A stretch of 16,813 bases of DNA, taken from Flavobacteriaceae bacterium. Its GTDB lineage: Bacteria; Bacteroidota; Bacteroidia; Flavobacteriales; Flavobacteriaceae. A program made the translations under genes and the position numbers. The notes under the pieces were generated by a model. It made no database searches. It was not told where the DNA came from and worked only from the letters and a program-made list of their open reading frames with translations. Positions within the stretch are counted from its first letter, which is position 1. Every line of letters starts with the position of its first letter. The stretch covers positions 1-16,813 of the forward strand of contig JAUWLK010000028.1 of assembly GCA_030613745.1 (NCBI GenBank), in the 5' to 3' direction. Shown here piece by piece: positions 1-7,525 of this stretch.

Positions 1-392
1 AAGATGTCTTTATAACTGTGAAATTAGCTGGGATTAGATTTACCGTTTTGGGTGAAGTTGGAAGTACAGGTTCAAAGGTGTTATATTTAAATCAGGTAAA
101 TATAGTTGAAGCACTTGCTGAAGCTGGAGATATTACACTTACAGGGAACAGAAAAAAAGTAACTGTTTTTAGAAAGAATATTGATGGAACAAAGAGATTT
201 GAATTAAATATGCTTGATGTTGCAAGTTTTGATTCAGATAATTTTTTTGTACAATCTAATGATATTATTTATGTAGAACCTTTGAAGCAAAAATCATGGG
301 GTACCGGTACTACAGGTATGCAATCGGTAACTACAATAATTACTGTATTATCTTTAATTACAACAACTATTTTATTAATAAATACTCTATAA
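1..392 (+). CDS. wza: Polysaccharide export outer-membrane protein, Wza/GumB-like (3' part only)
   Basis: This is the C-terminal part of an outer-membrane polysaccharide exporter of the Wza family. The frame is open to the left edge of the window (codons run from base 3), so the GTG at 18 is internal rather than a start and the N-terminus is missing. The visible part reads like an SLBB domain (VLGEVGSTG, then a segment with VEALAEAGDITLTGNRKKVTVFR), followed by NDIIYVEP, a typical closing motif of these domains. The protein ends in a hydrophobic stretch of about 20 residues (VTTIITVLSLITTTILLI), which may correspond to the C-terminal membrane-crossing helix known from Wza. The wzc-like gene starts 9 bases after the stop, the usual order in capsule or exopolysaccharide operons. 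The family call is firm; the polysaccharide exported is unknown. Confidence 0.85.
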   Translation, partial: DVFITVKLAGIRFTVLGEVGSTGSKVLYLNQVNIVEALAEAGDITLTGNRKKVTVFRKNIDGTKRFELNMLDVASFDSDNFFVQSNDIIYVEPLKQKSWGTGTTGMQSVTTIITVLSLITTTILLINTL

Positions 393-401
393 TTTATTTT
401 G

Positions 402-2849
402 ATGAAGCCATTACAAAATCAAAAATTTGATATTGCCGAATTGAATAACTTTGATATAAAAGAGTATTTTTTCAAAATTGTTGATCATTGGAAACTCTTT
501 GTGGTTGTCATATTATTTGGATTAATTATTGCAAATATTCTTAATAGACGAACGCAAAGAATATATGAACTAAAAAGTTTGATCACTGTTAAAGATGAAC
601 AAAATCCATTATTTGCTAGCAGTACAAATATTGCTTTTAACTGGGGAGGACCTAGTGATCAGGTTGAAACGATTATTACCATTTTAAAATCAAGAACTCA
701 TAATGAAAAAGTTGTAAGTAATTTAAAATATTATATTGATTATTTGAAGGAAGGAAGATATCGTAAAGAAGATATTTATGGAAGAAATCCTTTTACAGTT
801 GATTTAGACACTTCTTTTTATCAATTGCGAGGTACACTAATTCAGTTAGATTTTATTGAAAATGATAAATTTATAATTTCTATTGAATTTGAAGAAGATA
901 AGTACAATTTAATTAATTATTCATTAGATAAAAGTAAGCCATTTATTCCGGAGTCTGAATTATATAAACAAACATTTTCTATTGGATCAATTGTTGAAAC
1001 ACAATTTTTAAATTTTACAATTAATAAGAATGATTTAGGGAGTGATCTTAAAGGACAAACCTATTTTATAAGATTTAATAATTTTAATAGTATTGTAGGA
1101 AGATTTCGTAAAATCGAGGTAGAAACAAAGAAAAAAGGAACATCACTTATTGAGTTAAGTTTAAAAGGATCAAATAAAAAAAGAATACAAGATTATATAA
1201 ATGCTACAGTTGAAGTACTTGACAGAGATCAAAGAAAACAAAAAATTCAATATGCCATTAAAACTAAAGAGTATATTGATACTTTATTTATAGTTGAATC
1301 CCAAAATCTTAAAAATATTGAATCTGATTTAGGGTCTTATAAACAACGAAATGATATATACGACCTTTCAGCAGAAGGTTCGATACTTTTAGGAGAAGCA
1401 ACTTCACTTGATGCAGAATCTTTACAAATGAAAAACAGGTTGGATTATTATAATAATCTAGAATCTTATATCAGATCTAGGGACATTTATAATGAAAGTA
1501 TTCCTGCTCCAGCTTTGGTTAATATTGAAGATCCAAACATTACAAAAAGTGTAGGAACTTTAATTTCACTCTCTAAAGCAAAAGAGACTCTTGAATTAAC
1601 TGTAAAAACATCATATCCGCCATTAAAAAAGATAATTGAAGAGATAAAGTTAGAAAGACAGGTTTTATTAGAGCATATCTCATCGATAAAAATTACAACT
1701 AAAAACAGTTTAAATAGTGTAAATAAGCAAATTGCAAGGAATAATTCAAAACTAAGAACCTTATCCCCAAAAGAACAAAAATTATTGAACTTTCAACGTA
1801 AATATAATATTACTGAGGCAAATTATAATTATTTAAAACAAAAAAGTTATGAGGCTGGTACTGCTATTGCAGCAAATGTTTCTGATATTAAGGTTTTGGA
1901 TAAAGCAAAAGACATTGGACAAGCTCCTATATATCCTAAAGGCTCATTTAATTATTTGGTTGCATTGATGTTGGGAACGGTTTTACCATTGTTATTTATT
2001 GTAATTAAAGAAATTTTAGACAATAAAATTAGTTCAGTTGAAGAAATTGAAAAAATGTATAAAATTCCGGTTTTGGGAGTCTTAGGAAGAAATAAAACTG
2101 AAAATCGTTTGGCAGTTTTTCAAAACCCAAATTCTACTATTGCGGAGTCGTTTAGAGCTTTGCGTTCTAACATTCAATTCATGTTTAAACGTGATAGTAA
2201 ATCAAAAACAATTGTCATAACCTCTTCAGTTAGTAAAGAAGGTAAAACCATGACAGCTATTAATATGGCTACTGTTTTTGCTTTAAGTGGTAAAAAAACA
2301 GTTTTAGTTGGATTTGATTTACGTAAACCAAAAATGCATGAAGATTTTGGTTTTGACAATAAAATAGGAATAGTTAATTATTTAATTGGTGAAAAATCAT
2401 TAGAAGAGGTGACGAGAAAATCTGAAATTGAATATTTAGATGTAATTACTTCTGGTACTGTGCCTCCAAATCCATCTGAAATTATTTTAAATGATGCTAC
2501 GAATGAATTGTTTAAAATATTAAAAGAAAAATATGAATATATAATAGTTGATTCTCCACCAGTTGGATTGGTTGCAGATGCCTTAGAATTATTTAATTTC
2601 AGTGATGCTATTATTTATTTGATCCGTCATAATTATTCTGAAAAAGGAATGCCAAAAATGATTGATGATAAATATATTCTTGGCGAAGTAAAGAATATTT
2701 CATATGTACTAAATGATTTTAAAGTTAAGAATTCTTATGGAAGAGGCTACGGCTACGGTTATGGCTATGGTTATGGAAAATATGGTAGCGGATATCATTC
2801 TAATGAAAAACAATCTTTTTTAAGTAAATTGAAAAAGAAATTTACATAA
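402..2849 (+). CDS. wzc: Polysaccharide co-polymerase / tyrosine autokinase, Wzc-like
   Basis: This 815-residue inner-membrane protein is predicted to control chain length and export of the polysaccharide through cycles of tyrosine autophosphorylation. An N-terminal Wzz-type region has a first membrane helix at about 32-47. A long periplasmic, partly coiled-coil part follows, then a second membrane helix at about 518-537. The cytoplasmic BY-kinase domain carries a Walker A (SKEGKT, Lys615), a Walker A' (GFDLRKP, Asp639) and a Walker B (IIVDSPP, Asp717). The C-terminus has eight tyrosines between residues 779 and 798 inside a Gly-Tyr repeat, the expected autophosphorylation cluster. I chose the ATG at 402; a TTG at 399 directly before it is in frame but unlikely. 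It sits between the exporter gene and the initiating transferase gene, which supports the role. Confidence 0.93.
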   Translation: MKPLQNQKFDIAELNNFDIKEYFFKIVDHWKLFVVVILFGLIIANILNRRTQRIYELKSLITVKDEQNPLFASSTNIAFNWGGPSDQVETIITILKSRTHNEKVVSNLKYYIDYLKEGRYRKEDIYGRNPFTVDLDTSFYQLRGTLIQLDFIENDKFIISIEFEEDKYNLINYSLDKSKPFIPESELYKQTFSIGSIVETQFLNFTINKNDLGSDLKGQTYFIRFNNFNSIVGRFRKIEVETKKKGTSLIELSLKGSNKKRIQDYINATVEVLDRDQRKQKIQYAIKTKEYIDTLFIVESQNLKNIESDLGSYKQRNDIYDLSAEGSILLGEATSLDAESLQMKNRLDYYNNLESYIRSRDIYNESIPAPALVNIEDPNITKSVGTLISLSKAKETLELTVKTSYPPLKKIIEEIKLERQVLLEHISSIKITTKNSLNSVNKQIARNNSKLRTLSPKEQKLLNFQRKYNITEANYNYLKQKSYEAGTAIAANVSDIKVLDKAKDIGQAPIYPKGSFNYLVALMLGTVLPLLFIVIKEILDNKISSVEEIEKMYKIPVLGVLGRNKTENRLAVFQNPNSTIAESFRALRSNIQFMFKRDSKSKTIVITSSVSKEGKTMTAINMATVFALSGKKTVLVGFDLRKPKMHEDFGFDNKIGIVNYLIGEKSLEEVTRKSEIEYLDVITSGTVPPNPSEIILNDATNELFKILKEKYEYIIVDSPPVGLVADALELFNFSDAIIYLIRHNYSEKGMPKMIDDKYILGEVKNISYVLNDFKVKNSYGRGYGYGYGYGYGKYGSGYHSNEKQSFLSKLKKKFT
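2745..2774 (+). repeat. Five tandem GGYTAY hexamers coding Gly-Tyr
   Basis: Five in-frame hexanucleotides (GGCTAC, GGCTAC, GGTTAT, GGCTAT, GGTTAT) encode (Gly-Tyr)x5 at residues 782-791 of the Wzc-like kinase. They lie within the tyrosine-rich tail. Because each unit is six bases, gain or loss of units would keep the frame and change the number of tyrosines. Confidence 0.9.
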
Positions 2850-2875
2850 AACAAATCAAATTTTGATTTTTGAAT

Positions 2876-3481
2876 ATGCAAAAAGGTTTAAATGCAAGAC
2901 AACAATTTGTCAAAAGAGTATTTGACCTCTTTTTTTCGATTATTGGACTTATATTTCTGTTTATTCCAATTTGTCTTTTAATTTTAATATCTTCAATTTC
3001 AACAAAAAAAATCGGAGTATTTTCTCAAAAACGCATCGGTAAGCATGCTAAATTATTTACTATGTACAAGATTCGTACTATGGTAGGTAATGATGATGAA
3101 TCATCTATAACTTTATTTGATGATAAACGAGTAACTTCTTTTGGTAAATTTTTGCGTATCTATAAATTAGATGAATTGCCACAACTATATAATGTATTAA
3201 TAGGTGATATGAGTTTTGTTGGTCCGAGACCTGATGTATCGGGTTATGCTGATAATCTTAAAGGTATTAATAAGATTATTTTAAGTGTAAAACCAGGTAT
3301 TACAGGACCTGCAACTTTGAAGTTTAAAAATGAAGAACAATTGTTGCTAAATCAAAGTGATCCAAAAAAATATAATGATGAAATTATATGGGTTGAAAAA
3401 GTAAAAATAAATAGACAATATATTGAAAAATGGACGTTATTGTATGATATAACGTATATTTTAAAAACAATTTTTAATTAA
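2876..3481 (+). CDS. Initiating undecaprenyl-phosphate phosphoglycosyl transferase (PglC-type, small monotopic)
   Basis: A 201-residue enzyme that transfers a sugar-1-phosphate from a UDP-sugar to undecaprenyl phosphate, the first membrane step of repeat-unit assembly. It starts with the family signature KR.FD (13-17), then a hydrophobic segment at about 18-39 with a central proline (Pro31), as in monotopic enzymes with a re-entrant helix. Further on come a QKRIGK...MYKIRTM segment, the catalytic Asp-Glu pair (Asp99-Glu100 in LDELPQLYNVL) and the GPRP motif (116-119). It is short like PglC/WecP-type cores and lacks the long N-terminal membrane domain of WcaJ/WbaP. I chose the ATG at 2876; an in-frame TTG at 2870 is an unlikely start. 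The exact sugar cannot be read from the sequence. Confidence 0.9.
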   Translation: MQKGLNARQQFVKRVFDLFFSIIGLIFLFIPICLLILISSISTKKIGVFSQKRIGKHAKLFTMYKIRTMVGNDDESSITLFDDKRVTSFGKFLRIYKLDELPQLYNVLIGDMSFVGPRPDVSGYADNLKGINKIILSVKPGITGPATLKFKNEEQLLLNQSDPKKYNDEIIWVEKVKINRQYIEKWTLLYDITYILKTIFN

Positions 3482-3505
3482 ATTTTACCCCTTAAAAGAA
3501 GAAAA

Positions 3506-4807
3506 ATGAAAAATACAAAAATTGCAATTATTGGCTTAGGATATGTAGGTTTACCATTAGCAGTAGAATTTGCAAAGAAATTTCAAGTTGTTGGTTTCGA
3601 TATTAATAAAGCTCGTGTTGAGGAATTAAAAAATAATAAAGATCATACTTTAGAAACTTCTTCTGAGGAATTAAAAGAAGTAAACGTTTCTTCATTGAAT
3701 GCACTACAAAATGCAGATAAAGGATTATGGATTACATGTAACCTTGATGAAATTGCAACTGCTAATTTTTATGTGGTAACTGTTCCTACACCAGTAGATA
3801 AAAATAACCGCCCGGATTTAACTCCACTTTATAAAGCTAGTGAATCAGTTGGAAAAATATTGAAAAAAGGAGATATTGTAGTTTATGAATCTACTGTTTA
3901 CCCTGGTGCAACTGAAGATGAATGCATGCCAATTTTAGAAAAATTCTCTGGACTGAAATTCAATAAAGATTTTTATTTAGGTTATTCTCCTGAAAGAATC
4001 AATCCAGGAGATAAAGAGCATACAGTAACAAAAATTTTAAAGGTGACTTCCGGTTCTACTCCTGAAATTGCAAAAATAATTGACGAAATTTATAATACTA
4101 TTATCATTGCGGGAACCCATCTAGCACCTTCAATTAAAGTTGCAGAAGCAGCTAAAGTTATTGAAAATTCTCAAAGAGATGTAAATATTGCTTTTGTAAA
4201 TGAATTATCAAAAATTTTCAGATTGATGAATATAGATACAAATGATGTTTTAGAAGCTGCTGGGACAAAATGGAATTTTTTACCATTCCGTCCTGGCCTA
4301 GTAGGAGGTCATTGTATTGGTGTTGATCCATATTATTTGGCACATAAAGCAATGGAATTAGGTTATAATCCTGAAATTATTTTATCTGGAAGAAGATTAA
4401 ATGATAGCATGGGGCCTTATGTAGCACAAGAAACAATAAAGTTAATGATCAAAAAAGGAATTAATGTAAATGGTTCAAATATTTTGGTTTTAGGAATTAC
4501 TTTTAAAGAAGATTGCCCGGATATTAGAAATTCAAGAGTAATTGATATTGTTGAAGAGTTAAAATCTTATTCAGTAAATATAGATGTTTTTGATCCATGG
4601 GCTTCAAAAGAAGAAGTAAAAAATGAATACGGTATAGATTTAATTAATAATAAAAAAGATATAAACACAATTTATGATGCAGTTATTTTAGCAGTTTCAC
4701 ATAAAGAGTTTTTAAAAATTGATTTAAATGATTTTGTAAATGGTAAACATGTAACTTTTGATGTAAAATCAGTTTTATCAAAAGAAATTACAGATAGTAG
4801 ATTGTAA
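3506..4807 (+). CDS. tviB: UDP-N-acetylhexosamine 6-dehydrogenase, TviB/WbpO type (nucleotide-sugar dehydrogenase)
   Basis: A 433-residue NAD-dependent dehydrogenase of the UDP-glucose/GDP-mannose dehydrogenase superfamily, which oxidises C6 of a UDP-sugar to a uronic acid in the cytoplasm. The N-terminal Rossmann motif is GLGYVG (10-15). The central domain has KVAEAAKVIEN (catalytic-type Lys217) and the active-site Cys270 in GGHCIGVDPYY. A C-terminal UDP-binding domain includes GITFKEDCPDIRNS. Runs such as VVYESTVYPGATE, SPERINPGDKEH and TKWNFLPFRPGLVGGHC match the TviB/VipA/WbpO subgroup, which acts on UDP-GlcNAc or UDP-GalNAc rather than UDP-glucose. That substrate assignment is from the family and not proven here. 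The start ATG lies 24 bases after the transferase stop, so both genes are probably in one operon. Confidence 0.92.
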   Translation: MKNTKIAIIGLGYVGLPLAVEFAKKFQVVGFDINKARVEELKNNKDHTLETSSEELKEVNVSSLNALQNADKGLWITCNLDEIATANFYVVTVPTPVDKNNRPDLTPLYKASESVGKILKKGDIVVYESTVYPGATEDECMPILEKFSGLKFNKDFYLGYSPERINPGDKEHTVTKILKVTSGSTPEIAKIIDEIYNTIIIAGTHLAPSIKVAEAAKVIENSQRDVNIAFVNELSKIFRLMNIDTNDVLEAAGTKWNFLPFRPGLVGGHCIGVDPYYLAHKAMELGYNPEIILSGRRLNDSMGPYVAQETIKLMIKKGINVNGSNILVLGITFKEDCPDIRNSRVIDIVEELKSYSVNIDVFDPWASKEEVKNEYGIDLINNKKDINTIYDAVILAVSHKEFLKIDLNDFVNGKHVTFDVKSVLSKEITDSRL

Positions 4808-4840
4808 ATAAACTAAATTTAGATAAATACAGATGAGGGG

Positions 4841-4848
4841 TAAATTTG
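4841..4848 (+). promoter_or_regulatory. Possible Bacteroidota -7 promoter element (TAnnTTTG)
   Basis: TAAATTTG lies in the 78-base gap between the dehydrogenase and epimerase genes, 37 bases before the ATG at 4886. A TTT triplet about 20 bases upstream is a poor -33 match (consensus TTG). It could give the epimerase/cys unit its own transcript. The AT-rich context makes chance matches plausible. Confidence 0.35.
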
Positions 4849-4885
4849 TAAGATATATAAATTATAAAAGGATATTTATTAGATT

Positions 4886-5935
4886 ATGAATGGAAAAGTT
4901 TTAGTAACCGGTGCAGCAGGATTTATTGGACATCATCTAGCGAAATTATTAGTTAAAGAAGGATATAATGTTGTTGGTTTAGATAATATTAATGATTATT
5001 ATGATCCAAATTTAAAGTTAGCTAGATTACATGATATGAATATCAATACTGATGATATTCAGTATAACAAGGCTATTGAAGGAGATATTACATTTTATAA
5101 AATAGATTTAGTTGATAATAAAAATATTCTTGAATTATTTAAAAAATATCAATTTGATTATGTTGTCAATCTTGCAGCACAAGCAGGAGTACGTTACTCT
5201 TTAGAAAACCCACAATCATATATAGATAGTAATATCACAGGATTTTTAAATATTTTAGAAGCTTGCAGGGCTTATCCTGTAAAGCATTTAGTATTTGCTT
5301 CCTCTAGTTCAGTTTATGGTTTAAATCAAAATGTTCCTTTTAAAACGAGTCATCATACAGATCATCCTTTGGCAATGTATGCTGTAAGTAAAAAAGCAAA
5401 TGAAATGATGGCGCATTCCTATGCACAATTGTTTGATATACCAAGTACCGGACTTCGATTTTTTACAGTTTATGGTCCATGGGGAAGACCGGATATGGCA
5501 TTGCATATTTTTACAAAAGCTATTGTAGAAGATAATGAGTTTGATGTTTATAATTATGGTAAAATGAGTAGAGATTTTACTTATGTTATAGATATAGTTG
5601 AAAGTGTTAAGCGATTAATTCCACTTCCTCCAAAGGCAAATAATCCAAAATATGACCCAATGAATCCAAATCCAGCTGTAAGTTCTGCACCCTATCAATT
5701 ATTTAATATTGGTAATAATAGTCCCGTAGCTTTAATGGACTACATACATGCTATTGAAAAAGCATTGGGTAAAAAAGGTAAGATAGTTTTTAAAGAAATT
5801 CAACCTGGAGATGTGCCTTCTACTTATGCAGATGTACAAAGTTTATTTGATTATATCAATTTTAAACCTTCAACAAGTATTGAAGAAGGTATTAAAGCCT
5901 TTGTAGATAAATATTTAGAATTAAATTCGAAGTAA
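4886..5935 (+). CDS. NAD-dependent epimerase, UDP-glucuronate 4-epimerase-like (extended SDR)
   Basis: A 349-residue cytosolic extended SDR enzyme, likely interconverting a UDP-hexuronic acid and its C4 epimer. Visible are the NAD-binding GAAGFIG (9-15), the DNINDYYDPNLKLARL block characteristic of UDP-glucuronate 4-epimerases, AAQAGVRYSLENP, the serine of SSSSVYG (139-145) and the YAVSK active-site pair (Tyr165, Lys169). RFFTVYGPWGRPDMA and SRDFTYV follow. Length and motifs fit the CapI/GAE group well and differ from the WbpP/TviC epimerases that normally partner TviB-type dehydrogenases. The start ATG follows an AAAGGA-like stretch. The stop codon abuts the cysQ start with no gap, which ties sugar-nucleotide and sulfate metabolism together. 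Confidence 0.9.
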   Translation: MNGKVLVTGAAGFIGHHLAKLLVKEGYNVVGLDNINDYYDPNLKLARLHDMNINTDDIQYNKAIEGDITFYKIDLVDNKNILELFKKYQFDYVVNLAAQAGVRYSLENPQSYIDSNITGFLNILEACRAYPVKHLVFASSSSVYGLNQNVPFKTSHHTDHPLAMYAVSKKANEMMAHSYAQLFDIPSTGLRFFTVYGPWGRPDMALHIFTKAIVEDNEFDVYNYGKMSRDFTYVIDIVESVKRLIPLPPKANNPKYDPMNPNPAVSSAPYQLFNIGNNSPVALMDYIHAIEKALGKKGKIVFKEIQPGDVPSTYADVQSLFDYINFKPSTSIEEGIKAFVDKYLELNSK

Positions 5936-6730
5936 ATGAATAATAATCTTAAAATTGCAGTTCGAGCTGCTGTACATGGTGGAGATGAGATCATGAAAAT
6001 ATATCAAAAAGATGATTTTGGTATTGAAATTAAAGAAGATAACTCACCTTTAACCTTAGCTGATAAAAATTGTAATGAAATCATAAATTCTTATTTAGAA
6101 AAAACTGAGTTTCCAATAATTAGTGAAGAAAATAAACAACTTGATTATTCAGAAAGAAAAGATTGGGAAACTTGCTGGATTGTAGACCCGCTTGACGGAA
6201 CAAAAGAGTTTGTAAAAAGAAACGGTGAGTTTACCGTAAATATAGCTTTAGTTAAAAATGGAAAACCTATTTTAGGTGTAATTTATGTTCCTGTTACCAA
6301 AGAATTATACTTTGCAGATGTATTACAAAAAAGGACTTTAAAATCTGTATTAAATTTTCATAAAGTTGATATTGAAAATTTGCTTAGTGATTCTTTCGAA
6401 ATAAAACCTAGTACTTCAACAAAAAAATTAATTAAAGTTGTAGGAAGCCGATCACACATGAATGAGGATACACAAAACTTTGTAAATTCTTTAAAAAATG
6501 ATTTTGATGAAGTAGAAATTGTTTCAAAAGGTAGTTCTTTAAAATTTTGTTTGGTAGCTGAAGGGAAAGCAAATGTTTATCCAAGATTTGCTCCTACAAT
6601 GGAGTGGGATACAGCAGCCGGACAAGCAATTTGTGAAGCAGTAGGATTAAATGTAATATCAAAAGAAACAAATAAACCATTAATGTATAATAAAGAAAAT
6701 TTATTAAATCCTTGGTTTAAAGTAGAATAA
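5936..6730 (+). CDS. cysQ: 3'(2'),5'-bisphosphate nucleotidase CysQ
   Basis: A 264-residue magnesium-dependent phosphatase of the inositol monophosphatase superfamily. It converts adenosine 3',5'-bisphosphate (PAP), the by-product of PAPS use, to AMP, relieving product inhibition of sulfotransferases or PAPS reductase. The metal-binding set is complete: Glu64-Glu65 in PIISEEN, DPLDGT (Asp84, Asp87) followed by KEF, and the C-terminal WDTAAGQAI (Asp225). The stretch PLTLADK near residue 40 is also typical. Length fits the family. The ATG directly follows the TAA of the epimerase gene, so the two are probably translationally coupled, and DUF2061 starts one base after its own stop. Position next to CysC and CysDN supports PAP as substrate. 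Confidence 0.93.
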   Translation: MNNNLKIAVRAAVHGGDEIMKIYQKDDFGIEIKEDNSPLTLADKNCNEIINSYLEKTEFPIISEENKQLDYSERKDWETCWIVDPLDGTKEFVKRNGEFTVNIALVKNGKPILGVIYVPVTKELYFADVLQKRTLKSVLNFHKVDIENLLSDSFEIKPSTSTKKLIKVVGSRSHMNEDTQNFVNSLKNDFDEVEIVSKGSSLKFCLVAEGKANVYPRFAPTMEWDTAAGQAICEAVGLNVISKETNKPLMYNKENLLNPWFKVE

Positions 6731-6731
6731 T

Positions 6732-6932
6732 ATGGAAGTTAAAGCAGAAAGAAGACATATTTTAAAAACATTCACTTGGCGTATTATTGCTACATTAACA
6801 ACTACATTAATTGCTTGGGTGGTTACTGGTGATCCAATAATAGGATTAAAAGTTGGTAGTATTGAATTTGTTTTGAAGATGGTATTGTACTATTTTCATG
6901 AAAAAATATGGTATAAGATTGATATAAAATAA
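6732..6932 (+). CDS. DUF2061 small inner-membrane protein
   Basis: A 66-residue protein matching my recollection of the DUF2061 family, which has no known function. The N-terminus is basic and polar (MEVKAERRHILKTFTWR). Two hydrophobic segments follow, at about 18-33 and 36-55, separated by TGDP, and the C-terminus is short and charged (FHEKIWYKIDIK). It probably forms a two-helix hairpin in the inner membrane. It is embedded with almost no gap between cysQ (1 base) and cysC (TAATG, one shared base), so it is certainly co-transcribed and likely co-translated with the sulfate-activation enzymes. A role in sulfate or PAPS handling is inference from context only. Confidence 0.85.
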   Translation: MEVKAERRHILKTFTWRIIATLTTTLIAWVVTGDPIIGLKVGSIEFVLKMVLYYFHEKIWYKIDIK

Positions 6933-7525
6933 TGAGTAAAAATATAATTAAACATAATTATTCTGTTACACGTCAGGATAGAGAAAAAAGTAACAATCAA
7001 AATTCTTTTTTGATTTGGTTTACTGGTTTATCTGGTTCAGGAAAATCAACTCTTGCTAATGCATTAGAATTAAAATTGCATGAAGAAGGGATTAGAACGT
7101 ATGCACTTGACGGTGATAATATCCGTAAAGGAATTAATAATGATTTATCATTTTCACCTGAAGATCGTACTGAAAATATTCGGCGAATAGCCGAAATTTC
7201 AAACCTTTTTGTTGATGCAGGTATAGTTGTAATGGCTGCATTTGTTTCGCCATATAAAAAAGATAGGAAAAAGATAGAAAATATTGTTGGAAAAGATAAT
7301 TTTGTAGAAATTTTTGTAAATACATCTATAGACGAATGTGAAAAGAGAGATGTTAAAGGACTATATGAGAAAGCTAGAAAAGGAGAAATAAAAGATTTTA
7401 CAGGCATAAATGCTCCTTACGAAGCTCCTGAAAACCCAAATATTGAAGTTATTACAGATAATGAAACAATTGAAAAATCTGTAAACTTTATTTATAATAG
7501 AATAAAAGAAAAGTTAAAAAAATGA
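6932..7525 (+). CDS. cysC: Adenylylsulfate (APS) kinase CysC
   Basis: A 197-residue cytosolic kinase that phosphorylates adenosine 5'-phosphosulfate at the 3' position to make PAPS. It shows the P-loop GLSGSGKST (32-40), the DGDN motif (60-63), the APS-binding ENIRRIAEIS block, and AFVSPYKKDR with the serine (Ser106) that aligns with the phosphorylated serine region of other APS kinases. KGLYEKARKGEIKDFTGI and YEAPENP are classic CysC signatures. It is a stand-alone kinase, not fused to CysN. The start shares one base with the preceding stop (TAATG), and its own stop overlaps the cysD start by four bases (ATGA). Confidence 0.96.
   Translation: MSKNIIKHNYSVTRQDREKSNNQNSFLIWFTGLSGSGKSTLANALELKLHEEGIRTYALDGDNIRKGINNDLSFSPEDRTENIRRIAEISNLFVDAGIVVMAAFVSPYKKDRKKIENIVGKDNFVEIFVNTSIDECEKRDVKGLYEKARKGEIKDFTGINAPYEAPENPNIEVITDNETIEKSVNFIYNRIKEKLKK

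Noticed and set aside
18..20. GTG at 18 as the start of the first gene
   Set aside because: The frame is open back to the window edge with SLBB-like residues (DVFIT) before the GTG, so the gene begins outside the window.
2853..2869. Perfect inverted repeat AAATCAAA-T-TTTGATTT between the wzc-like and transferase genes, followed by T's
   Set aside because: Almost entirely A/T with a one-base centre. The hairpin would be very weak as a terminator, and such repeats arise easily by chance in this DNA.
6997..7407. 136-codon open frame on the - strand opposite cysC (and similar minus-strand frames opposite other genes)
   Set aside because: It lies wholly within a clearly conserved + strand gene, has no family resemblance and no promoter. 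It is a by-product of the opposite strand.
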